Origin: Cheilinus undulatus
Taxonomy: Eukaryota; Chordata; Actinopteri; Labriformes; Labridae
Length of the DNA stretch: 64,000 nucleotides
Direction: 5' to 3'
Assembly: GCF_018320785.1 (NCBI RefSeq)
Contig: NC_054867.1
Span: forward strand, 30,631,855 to 30,695,854
Shown here in pieces: positions 24,701 to 35,421 of the stretch (position 1 is its first letter; every line of letters begins with the position of its first letter). A program made the position numbers and the translations under genes. Below the pieces are notes generated by a model, which ran no database searches, was not told the DNA's origin, and was given only the letters and a program-made list of their open reading frames with translations.

Positions 24701-25509
24701 TACATAAGATATATTCCTTTTTTACGCCTTGTGTGTCTTTGACAGGGAGAGAGATCTTGTTTTAGATTTAATGTTTTTTTATTGATGAATTCTAATATAG
24801 GGGAAAGAAGGTAACATACATTTCATATCATAACAGCAGTTTTAAGTAAACAACCAAAGGTTGGCTAAGAGCAATTAGTAAAAGGGAAACACTTGTTTAG
24901 TTTTTTTTGGATCATCACACCATGCCTGACCAGATGAGTAAACAAATTTTGTGTTTTAAAAAAGATCAAACATAAGCCTGTACTGGCTTGGAAAACAATG
25001 TTAAATAAATCCTGAGGAATCATGCCTCAGTTGAGTAGCTGGTGATTTATTGAATGGTCAGTATTTATTCATATTAAATCTGATTATTAGTTTTGAGATT
25101 TAATTGAAATTTCAAAACTAATGTGGAAAAAATAAGTCACTTTATATTATCAGATGTTGAACTACCAAAATATCTCTAAAACATGAGGCTTTTTGTGGCA
25201 GCAAAATGTGTAATGCAAAGACTACAAGTCAGAAAAAAGAGTGGGAATCTGAAATGGATTTTTTTTTTATCATTAAGAAAGCTTCTAGCTTGCTCTTCAT
25301 CACAACTTTGATCTTGCAGCTTGAAGTGACATTTTTAACCACAAGATTGTTTTGCCTTTAACTGAGGTGAATATGTTTTAACTAAGAAGACAAATACATT
25401 GAATATAAACCAGAGGAAGCCGTATGCTACATTTAAATCAGAGGGAAGAATTGTTTATATCTTCTACAATTATGTTATTCTAAAATACTTGACCTCAAAA
25501 ATGCACATC
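24701..25509. other. Tail-to-tail gap between spen and prkar2a
   Basis: AT-rich and without a coding exon. The reverse complement carries AATAAA at 25064-25069, 25046-25051 and 24778-24783, candidate poly(A) signals for prkar2a. If the most distal is used, the two transcripts would end within about 100 bp of each other. Confidence 0.6.
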
Positions 25510-28500
25510 CTAGTGTTTTAAATCTACACTGGAGCCAAACAGTGCTACCAGCTGCTCCTCGTACTGGGAAATATTCCTCTTCATGATGTCCATACATGGT
25601 CCCAGCAAACGCTCAAAAGCTCGTACATCGATAACTGAAAGAAAGAAAATAATAAAACATTGTTTAAGTTTCTCATCCATGAATGAGATTTGAAAATACA
25701 GTAGTGGAGAATGGTGCACAGTAAATTTGTCAAAATATGCATTGTTGAAAATATACATTTAAATTTTGCTGATATGATTGTGTTCTCCAAAAAAGGCATG
25801 TGGGTTGTTTTTGACATAAACTGAGTAGATCTGAGTGTGACATTATGATGTGTAGTGTTAGAGGGAAGGTTGGGAGTGCTGTGACTTCCCCAAAATTACA
25901 GTGCAACAACAGGAACCCATTTTTTATTTATCCAACTCTTTAAAAAGCTCTACTATGTTCTTTGCAGACTTTCAAACTTTAGTCCTCGAAGTTTGAATTT
26001 AAAGAAATAATCAGGTCCTTAAACCCCACGGACAGATAAGAGCAGGAGACGTGAATCAAGACCCCTGCTTTATTTCTGAACCTGCCTCATTCTTAGTGTG
26101 GTCCCTCTTTTTTCTTCCCCTAGGTCCCTTCTATGTAAGGATTTAGATAATGTGATTTTTTTTTGCCTAACATTCATGTTGTGTTCTTGCTTCACCTCAT
26201 CCACTCTGTGTTGTTGTCTTCAACGACCTTTGTTTCAGACCCAACTGTCCCTCAGTCAGTGCCACAGAAAAGCTCCTGATATAACAAGCCCTCATTTACA
26301 AAACTAACCAAAAAAGGAGTGATCCATGAATCAATATTGTTAAGCTTAAATTTGACCTCATAATCTAAAATGCAAAGTAATCTGTCCACTTTAAATTTTA
26401 TTCTGTTATCATGTGTAGAGGCCTACTGCCGCAGACATATCTGGTCTGGTAGACATGACTGTAGACATTCAGTGAAATGTTGTGGAGGATTGCTGTCTGT
26501 GATATTCTGAATCTCCTACAACAACTATCACCATTTTGACCACAAGTTGGAGTAAAAGTTTGATTTTTAAGGAGGGAGAGCATCCATTCAATAGGATTAA
26601 GGGGTGTGATTTTGGTAGGATAAGAAAGGATTTTTTTCTTCAGTAAAAGGATGTAATGAAGAGGTTAGAGCTTCTGTTTGAGAGATATATTGCATTTCTT
26701 GATGTTTTTTTCCAAGGTTGTATGACAAATTTTATCCTGCTTGTGTAGGTTTTTCTGTAAGAACATACATCTCTTAATCAAAATGAAACTTAAGTTATTT
26801 ATGTGGAACTTAATAAAACAAGTAAAATGCTGTAAAATCAAAACAACTCCAAATGCTAAAAATACATGTATAAATCAACAAATCATAAAGGCAATAGATA
26901 AAGCCAATAAAAAGGTAAATTACACCCTGATATAACTAAAAATTATGCTCTGTAAGGTCCGTCAGGATAAATGCCTTAATCGTGGTCAATTAAGGTCCAA
27001 AATTAGTGCATTATTTTTTCTTTCATAGTCACATGCTATTTCAGCACATTTTGGTAGAGCCACTGCAACCCTGCAGCTCCTTAATGTCTTATTTTACTTA
27101 AAGAAAAAACAAATGCTCAGTGGACACGTCAAAAGTCATCTGGACCTTGTTTTATCAAACATTTACTTTTTTACTGTTTCTTTATTTTCCTTTTTGTCTG
27201 TTACTGGGTCCTTTCTCCATGGGAAAGTTTATGTCAGCTTTTAATCAACCCAACAGTTATTTTCCTTTAATATAAAGATCTATATCCTGCTATGAAGACA
27301 AAAAAAAAAAAAAAAAAACACTAAACCAAAACATTTAAAATGCAAGCAGGTGGAGTTCTTTGTATTTAAACTGTACAACAACCCTTATTTATATCATTAA
27401 AAACAGTGAAGAAGTACATGACATCAGAAAAAAGCTCACCAATAAAAGTGAGTTTTAAGAAGTGGACAGACACTTAAGAGTGGATGTAAGGGCATTGTTT
27501 TTTTAAGTTTGTGGCTATTTTGCTGAGGAACATTTATGGAAGTGCTAAGGGGGAATGTTTCCTTGAGAGGCACTGTTTCATCCTCAAAACAATAATACAA
27601 CCCATACCTGTATGAATAATGGTGCTCAATATTGAAATAAAAAAATCTATCACTCACTAAACTTACCATAACTATTACTAAAGCAATTATTGTAACTTCT
27701 ATGATTTTTATTCTCTGCAGTTTTTTCATTAGTTCTACACATTTCAGTAGTTAATCTAATATTTAATTTATATTTATAGTTTGGCATTTGTAAAGTGGGG
27801 TTGTATAAGGTAGGCCTTCCTTTCAACAACAGCCAGATAGTCAGTCAGTGTGGCCCCTTTAATACAGAAGGCTATCCAGACAGACTCCATGTGATTTAGC
27901 TTATTTGATTAAAAATGGGCTTGAAAACAACCTTGGGGGAAAATGTACTTGATTACTTTGCAGAAAAGTAAAAAAAAAAAAAAAAAAAAATTTAGAGTTT
28001 TAATCACTGAAGTGATAGCGGCTGCGAGTAATAATCCTAATAGCCACAGCTATTAAAGGCCCATTTCAGCCCCTGTTCTCTCACATTGTGTTTTTCATAC
28101 TAGTTAAGTACTGAGCTGTTTACCTGAAAGCATAAACTGCAGAATGTTTTTGCTGTTAAAAAGTAGTAATATAAGAGCAAAAATGACAACAGTGCTGCTT
28201 CTCTCACAGTGAGACGCAAACAAAGGTGACTGTGATGTACCTAAACATTTAGTTTCTCCCACAGCATAAACTGATGCTGCCCGAGGTTTGTTGGTGACCA
28301 GCGCCAGCTCCCCAAAGTACTGCCCCCGAGTGCAATGAGCCACCTCCACCTCCGTGTTGTCCTGCTGGCCTTCCTTTGTCTGTTACACAGAAACAAAGAA
28401 ACCTTTGAATCCTGCAGTCCTTACCAACAGGAGCAATCATAAACTGTATGATAAACTATATAAGACTAAAACACTATGTACCAAATAAAAATAGCAATGA

Positions 28501-31500
28501 AAGGCAGGGCACTGAAAACACAGAAAACTTTGAGATCTGCAGCAAGTAAGTCCATACACAAACTAATAATTAATTCCATCAATCAATCCCATCTCTACCC
28601 CTTAGCCCTTATCATAGCCCTTCCCCTTGGTTTTGCGTGTTCACATCAGGTGAAGGGGTGTCCCAATTCCCTTTTGAATGGAGGGCTGGGGCTAAGGGCT
28701 ACATAGCCCTGGAACAAAGATTTTTGGGACAAATATTGGCAAAAATACAAAGAAGCACAATGACTTTTTTTGTTAATATGTTGATGTTTTTGAGGCTTTT
28801 TTGAACAATAAGTCCAGGCGAGACAAAATGGTTAAAAAAAAAAAGCTGAGGACTTGAAGAGTTAATGACAAATCATGATGCAAATCCAGTCATTTCCAAC
28901 CACTTAAATTAATTTGATGAAAACTGTTGTAGTTTGGACCTCAAATGTAGCGAAAATATGACTGATCACAGATATAAAACCAACCTGTTTTAAAAAGCGC
29001 ATCTTTACAGAAGCCCTAAGAGTACGTGAGTACATGTTATTTTACAGCATTTCCCATTGTAACATGTTAACCAAGGTTTTTTTTAGATATCTTGAGAAAT
29101 TAAAATATCACAGGAAAATTAACTTTTTAATTATAATATAATACGATAATCTAAGATCTCAGGAAAATAACCAAAATGTACTTATTATAATAACCAAATA
29201 GAGTAAAATAAAGCATTTGATCTAAGTTTACACTGAGCTCCCTAACGTTTCGTGGCTTTTTGCCACACTTCTTATTCCATGCACACATTTTTGACCTTCC
29301 AGGTCCCAAACCGCAATAAAGGACTGTACTCACTTTGCTTTTAATCATGATCTTCACCTCTCCTGATTCAACAATGTAGAAACAGTCAGCCTCATCCCCC
29401 TGCAAGGACAGTAAACAGCCTAAACACTGATTTTATTAAATGTAGCATTATTAGATACAACAGCAGCCATAAATATCAACAAATATCCCGACACCATACC
29501 TGTCTTATTATGCATTCTCCATCTTTGAATGTTCGAACTCCCAAAACATCAACAATTTTCATCCTCTCAGAGAGCTGCCAAACAGAAAATAAGGTGCCAT
29601 GATACTCTGGATACTTACTCTAGGATTTATTTGTTTGCACACTTATTTTTTTCATTACAAACCTCAAGAGATTTCAGAAGAGGAACACACTCAATGAAGG
29701 CCTCGTACATCTTCCTCTTCTTGGCATTATTCCTAACAATAAGTCTGTGAAATGTGACTCTATCCTAAATGGTTTAAGAAAAAAAAAAAAAACTTAGATT
29801 CTTTTTTGATTTTATTTAAGTTGACAGAGTGGACATAAAGATTTGAGAAAATGTCCCATTATGATGGCCTTAATGTGGCACTCACCAGCCCCCACAGAGC
29901 GCCCTCCTGTGTTGCAACAATGGTAGCAGCTCTTGGTGTGTTGTACATGAGAGCCAGCTCACCAAAACTGCCCTTATTGTCATACTTTCCCACACAAATG
30001 TTCACTCCATCCTTCTCCACAAAGATGTCATATACACCCCTGAAGAGGACATCAAAAACAGACAATGAGAAGAAACCATTAAAATGAATTTATCTGGTTT
30101 AGTTAGTTTCATAAAGGTTCATATATTATTATTTTATTTCAGTTTTACTGTTTTTTTATTACTCCCCTGACAGCAAGAATTTACTGTCTACTTTTAGCAT
30201 ATTCTTTTATATTTCCTGTTTTATTGCACCAAAAACAAAAAGACAAATTCCTTGTCTGTGTAATAAACCAGGCAGTAGAGATGCACTGATGCAACTTTTT
30301 TTATACCAAGGACAAGTACTTACATTTGGGGGCTCACTAATACAGAGAACAAATATGAAAACTTGGTAATGTTGTTCAAGTTCTTAAAACAAATTGAAAA
30401 GTTTATTCGCTTTTATTAGATGCTTCTCAGTCCTCATCTTGATCATTTATCAGTGCTAACATATCACCAGACTGCAGACGTAGCTCAAACTTCACCTACC
30501 TGCTCATGCAATAAGAGGCTAACATCATGCTGTAAAATGATATTGAGCACATTATCTGCAATGTTTTATGAGAATGTGCATGAGTACTTAGGCTTGGTGT
30601 CACCACTGACACCAGTATCAGAGCATTCCTACTTGGCAATATAAGCAGATTCTAGCTTTAAACATTCTGAACTAAAAAAAATAGTGTCTCTTACTTCTCG
30701 ATAACGTAGAAATTGTCTCCATCATCTCCTTGGTCGATGATGTGCTCCTGAGGTTTGACAAACACTTCAAACATGGCATCCAGCACCTCTGAGAACTGCT
30801 CCTGGAGGACAAAAACAAGCTACTTTAACATATTAAAGTGATTAATGTAGGACCTACAAAAGCAATAAGACAAGTAGAGGAAACAAAAGGTACAATAAAA
30901 ATATTCATTAGGTTTGAAAATAGCCAGAAAGTCTGGCTGCAGACCACAGATCTCAGAAGCCCCCTCTCGCAGACAGCTACTTTGAGATGCCATATCTGTG
31001 TAACCAAATACATGCTAAAACATTCTAAATAAAATCTGATTAAAATTCCCCATAAGCGTTAGGGCAAGGTTACGATAAGGATAAGGATACCAAAAGTTAA
31101 AAATCTGACCTGCACAACCTTATTCCAAAGCATTATATAAAACTGAGTTAAGTGCTTACTGGAAAAAAAAAAAAAATTGTCCTCAAACCCTGCTAACATA
31201 GCTAAGGTCAAAGCTAATGACGTTATGTTGCCTATGTAGATAGCATTGCTACATAGCTAAATTTATGGCTAATGAAGCTACATAATCAATGAAGGAAATA
31301 TAGCAACATAACTTATGTCACTAGAGTTGAATAAAACAAACTTATTTTAGCTATGATGGACTATGCTACCTTTGCTAAAGCCAGAACCGCTTTATAAGGT
31401 ACACAGATGTTGGCTTGCCTTAGCTTCATTTTATTTAGCTAAAGCAAATGTAGCTACATTAGCTTACACTGTAATATTAACTACCTAGCTAGTAAAGCTA

Positions 31501-33425
31501 CGCTAGCTTTACCTAAAGCTAACAAAGCTAAAGCAAGCCACTGTTTGCTTAAAAACTTGGGCCAATACTTAATTCACTTCAGTACTCTGATTTATTCCTG
31601 GATTAGACCTTTTTAGTTTAGTTTTTTTTTTTTTTTTTTAAGAAACGTTTGCATTGCAGTGTGATTATTTCATGAATGTAACTGCCAGGTTTTCTTTACA
31701 ATCTATGTTGAATTGGAAAAAAAAAAAGAAAGAAAAATTATACCAGCATACTATGTCTCTTCTGTTCTAACAGAGGTGCTCACCCACAGTAGTGGGCTGC
31801 AAGAGGGACATCTGAGATCTGTGGTTTTCAGCCAGACCCCTCTTGAAAATAGTAGGCAATTCTGGCCTTTTTAAATTTGATGATTACAATGATTATCTGG
31901 ACTTGTTGGATGAATGTGATTTTTAGCAAGTTCAATGAGATATTTTAGATTTTTGCAGTGTTGTTGTCTCATTGGGACAATGGTTTCTTCCCATTTTTCC
32001 TTGATTCCCTTCTACTTGTATCCAAGAAAAGTCCCCCAGGGCCCCTGTGGAAAATTAAGCATCAGTACTTTTTGTTTTCATTGATAAAATTCTGTCAGAA
32101 TAAGCATACAGACATTTGTTATTAAAGTAAAAGTTGCATGTATAAACTTTTCATTATGTGTCTAATCATGACATTTAAAAAATACATGCAAAACTAATTT
32201 TGACAACCTCAGAGCAAACAGAGCCCCTGAGATCTTTGCGCCCCTCTCAGGGGGGCCCGTAGCCCAGGTAGGGGGCCAATGCATTGGAACTTTGGCATTT
32301 CACACTGCTCATATTTGTCATTTAAAAAAGCCTCATGAAAAAGACGACTACTCTTTGTAATCCTCGCAACAGTGCAGGTGTACCGGCTCCAGTGTTTTGA
32401 AAAGTAAAATATCTTTGCAGGCATCCTGAAGTCGGCGACGCTGCACATCTGTTTTGGGGTGTACAACCCGAGGCCCTGGGCCGTCGTCAACGTCATCATC
32501 AGGGTTGTATGGCTCAGCACAAACTGCAGCAGAGCAGATGAATCAAATCCATGTACAGTGAATATGAATCATGATTTAACATTGGGTCCACAATGGTCCA
32601 CTTACTGACCTGAAACTCTGCGGTTGGATTTACTTGATGTTGATTCTGTGGAGATAAAAACAATTATATATTTTAAATAGAAAGGAGTCAATGACAGGTT
32701 ATTTGACTTTGTTTACACACCTCATTTCTGAGCACATTATGCCTTTTTTTTAAATGTGGAGTAACCAAATAGTTGCATATGCAACTATAAATGTGTATTT
32801 GATCATAAATACATGTTTTCTTCAAATAATTCATGACTCATACCCTATCTTGGTATAACTATCAACCATTAATACTTAGTTATAAAATTATAAGGATAAG
32901 TTCTTTCAGTCAGTACTTGGTATGTGTATCACAGGATTTAAGGTGAACTATCCCATTTTGCAGGTGTTGGGCAAAATAAAGACAATTGTTTTATGTTATG
33001 TGAAGTGACAGTTGTGGTGTCCATCCTGCTCTTTGAACACCTTTATGTGACTTTGTAGGTTTAAAGTTTTTCCATTTTCTTTGTGTGCTATTAAGCATAT
33101 AAAGCTTTTAGGTTTGTAAACTGCAAATTTCGGTATCTTTCATATAAAGCAGGAAAAACAACACACAAAAGTACTCACTGACAGTGTCTTTCTCCTCCTC
33201 CTTTTCCTTTTCCTCCTTCTTTGACTTTGCTTCAAAGGTCACTCCTCTCCGTGCAGCTTTGGAGCTGCGTTTCTTGCTCCTGTGGTCATTTTTTTCACGT
33301 TCTAGAATTTTTGTAAAATAGTACACTGCAAATTCAACCAAGTTTGGGGGTCGGCGGCGAAGCACCTCCACTGTGTATCCCTGCAGCAGCTCCCTCAACC
33401 CAGCCGGTATCTCCACAGTACTCAT
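25510..33425 (-). CDS. prkar2a: cAMP-dependent protein kinase type II-alpha regulatory subunit, complete
   Basis: Ten coding exons on the minus strand, in transcript order: 33425-33179, 32645-32610, 32523-32384, 30801-30695, 30039-29886, 29764-29663, 29574-29500, 29399-29334, 28379-28241, 25634-25510. The sum is 1191 nt (396 aa; human 404). The start [20 protein letters not shown] is the dimerization/docking domain (about aa 2-44) that binds A-kinase anchoring proteins. RRVS at about aa 91-94 is the type II autoinhibitory, PKA-phosphorylated site. Two cAMP-binding domains follow; each keeps its phosphate-binding cassette, [15 protein letters not shown] (R at about 213) and [15 protein letters not shown] (R at about 342). 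The end [20 protein letters not shown] matches the family. The linker in exon 1 is Lys/Glu-rich ([12 protein letters not shown]), unlike the human linker. The phosphorylatable serine marks type II rather than type I; the alpha assignment rests on the slc25a20 neighbour. The subunit holds PKA catalytic chains inactive until cAMP binds. Confidence 0.95.
25635..28240 (-). other. prkar2a: prkar2a last intron
   Basis: 2.6 kb. It contains A-runs at about 27300-27318 and 27970-27990 and AT-rich unique-looking sequence. No gene or classifiable transposon was recognised. Confidence 0.6.
28380..29333 (-). other. prkar2a: prkar2a intron 8 with palindromic repeat
   Basis: About 0.95 kb. At about 28590-28710 the words CCCTTAGCCCTT and, in the opposite sense, GGGGCTAAGGGCTA face each other, a likely inverted-repeat miniature element. 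Its ends could not be fixed. Confidence 0.45.
30040..30694 (-). other. prkar2a: prkar2a intron 4, nothing recognised
   Basis: AT-rich, GT-AG, without a repeat or an RNA gene that I can support. Confidence 0.6.
30924..31843. mobile_element. Long-TIR non-autonomous transposon with GCTA-rich interior
   Basis: Ends are inverted copies about 70 bp long: the left arm from 30924 carries GTCTGGCTGCAGACCACAGA and the right arm, read in complement from 31843, carries GTCTGGCTGAAAACCACAGA, with similarity continuing inward. Both sides are flanked by the direct repeat TTGAAAATAG (30914-30923 and 31843-31852; 9-10 bp, boundary ambiguous by one base). A 9-10 bp duplication with long inverted ends suggests a Mutator-like element; this is inference. 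The middle (31190-31560) is packed with the word GCTA/TAGC. No transposase is seen. It lies in prkar2a intron 3. Confidence 0.7.
31978..32281. mobile_element. hAT-type miniature element, copy 1 (prkar2a intron 3)
   Basis: 304 bp, starting CAATGGTTTCTTCCCATTTT and ending GGGGGCCAATG. Flanks are CATTGGGA (31970-31977) and CATTGGAA (32282-32289), an 8-bp target duplication with one difference. It aligns along its whole length with the element at 54954-55278, in the same orientation (shared words include AAGAAAAGT, AAGATCTTTG and the GTTGTCAAAA/GCTGCCAAAA type block on the complement). It is more diverged than that copy. It ends about 95 bp from the donor of prkar2a exon 3. Confidence 0.75.
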
Positions 33426-35421
33426 TCTGCTAAGGTCAGAGGTCACAGACTGGACTCGGATGGCTCACAGCTAACCAAAAATACAAGTTTCAAATATTTA
33501 GATCTAAACTATCAACTATCATCTAACTCTAAACATATATCTGTTTGAACTGTGATCACAGGAACACTGACCCCCTCTTCCTCTTGCCCCAGTCCAACAG
33601 TCAGCAGCATATTGATTTTTGTATTTAGCACGGCCTGACGGAAAGTATCGATCAGGACTTTCACATCACATGTAATTAGAGGCTGTGAGATGGATTATAT
33701 GACAGGACTTGATGATTTGGCAGAGAAACAAAAGAGAGAAAGAGATTTAGGGTTTAATGTAGCTGCAAAAAATGAATATGCACAAAAAAGGTTGATTTAA
33801 AAGTGCAATAAAAACAATCTATGGAGGTGTATTTTTAAATTCCAACAATGAAACCACTTCAAAGCTCTTCAGGTATCTCATAGATGCATAAAGATGTAAG
33901 TGTGAACATTCATTTCAGATTAGCAGAGGTATTTTGTTGGAAAAAGCACATCACTGTACCAATGGGGGGAAAAGCTGCTAAGTCATTGAAGCACATCCCT
34001 ATGATGTATTTTGCTTCCAGTCCAAGGACTTTCCTCAGGGACTAATGACTTGAAAAGGCGCTTCATCATAGGGAACAGGTAAAGGTAAAGGTAAAGGTCT
34101 GCTTTATTAATGCAACACTATTGAACACAAATCCGTGTTTATTAGCATATGAAAAGGGAAAGGTTCAAATGATCACTGAGACGTTAGGATATAAAAAAGA
34201 TCAAAACAGGTGTGAATCATGGTACATAACGCTGTGCAGAATCAACAGCTGGGACTGCTCACCCAGGTAGTTTCTCTCTCTTGCTTACTTTCAGCAGGCA
34301 CCATAAAATCAGCTCTACTGGGCGTCTTTTTGCCTCTACAACTACATTTACTCAGATTTACACTGAGAGTAAGGTCTCCATGATTGTTCTGTTCCCTAAC
34401 AGTGTGATCACATTCATAATATAAAGATTTGATGGACAACTAATGCATAAAAATCATACAGGGAGAGGACCACTGACACTCTGATGTCTCACTACCATGC
34501 ACTTTAAAATATGGCAGCTTCATGTTGAGTTCATAATTCCAGATTTTCTCAAAATGCAAATATTTTATGAGTTTTCTTCAATAAACATATAAGAGGTACA
34601 AATGTATATCCACTAAGATGAACTTGTCTCATCGTGTAGGGTTCTTTTTAAACCATCAGTTTGAGAGCGATCCATTGCTCCAGCTGGGGATGCTACACTG
34701 AATAATGTACAAAATCTTTTCTGTAAATATGGTTTCTTTTTTTATTTCTATACATGCTGATATTCACATACAGTTCAATCAATCTCATAGTGACTGCTTT
34801 AGTTATTTCACATCATTAAACAAACAGAAGCTGTAGTTATCATCCCCGGTCACTGGGTGGAGTGTGACCTCACAGACAGTTTGAAAGGCGTGTATTGCTG
34901 ACAGTCTGAACACACACAGTACAAAAAAATGCACCTTTTTCCTGATATGTGCACCTGTTTGCCAATCACAAAAGGTAAGGCACCACATGTTCAATGCACT
35001 CCTTTTACTATTATACAAACATAACAAATTTAAAAAAAAAAAAAAAGGGAAAAACAGGATAAAGGAGTGAGAACATTCGACTGTCTGTGTTTGTGTGTAC
35101 CGGCACCGATGCAGAGTCTTAAACTCTGAGAGAGATCCACGCATTAAACAGTAGCACACGCTCAAATAGATAATCAAGTACATCATCAGAAAAATGATAA
35201 AACCTCTTTGTATTGTTTGATTCTATGTGTGTACCGGCACCGATGCAGAGTCTTAAGCTCTGAGAGAGATCCACGCATTAAACAGTATTAACGCTAAAAA
35301 GTACATTATTGGAAAATGTGAAATCCTCTTGGTATCGTTTGTTTATGTGTGTGTACTGTTTATAACTGTGTTGTATTTAACAGTCCTGATTCTGAGCAGA
35401 GGGGGCCACATGAAGCCTTCA
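33426..35421. other. Gap between prkar2a start and slc25a20 stop
   Basis: Both genes are on the minus strand, so this holds the prkar2a promoter/5' leader (near 33430-33700) and the slc25a20 3' UTR. No extra coding exon was recognised. Simple features: GGTAAA repeated at 34079-34097, an A-run at 35032-35046, a TTTATT (AATAAA on the minus strand) at 34741-34746, and the tandem duplication at 35092-35344. Confidence 0.55.
35092..35344. repeat. 134-bp tandem duplication
   Basis: Two head-to-tail copies with a period of 134 bp, each beginning TGTGTGTACCGGCACCGATG. The first is 35092-35225, the second starts at 35226 and lacks a few bases inside. The first 60 bases differ at very few positions and the remainder is more diverged. 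It lies just downstream of the slc25a20 stop, in its probable 3' UTR. Confidence 0.85.

Noticed and set aside
26398-26583. 61-codon minus-strand frame in the last prkar2a intron as a gene fragment
   Set aside because: No family resemblance and no flanking splice or start context.
31181-31560. GCTA-rich stretch as a possible CRISPR-like or regular tandem array
   Set aside because: No constant repeat-spacer spacing. It is the core of a eukaryotic transposon-like element in an intron.
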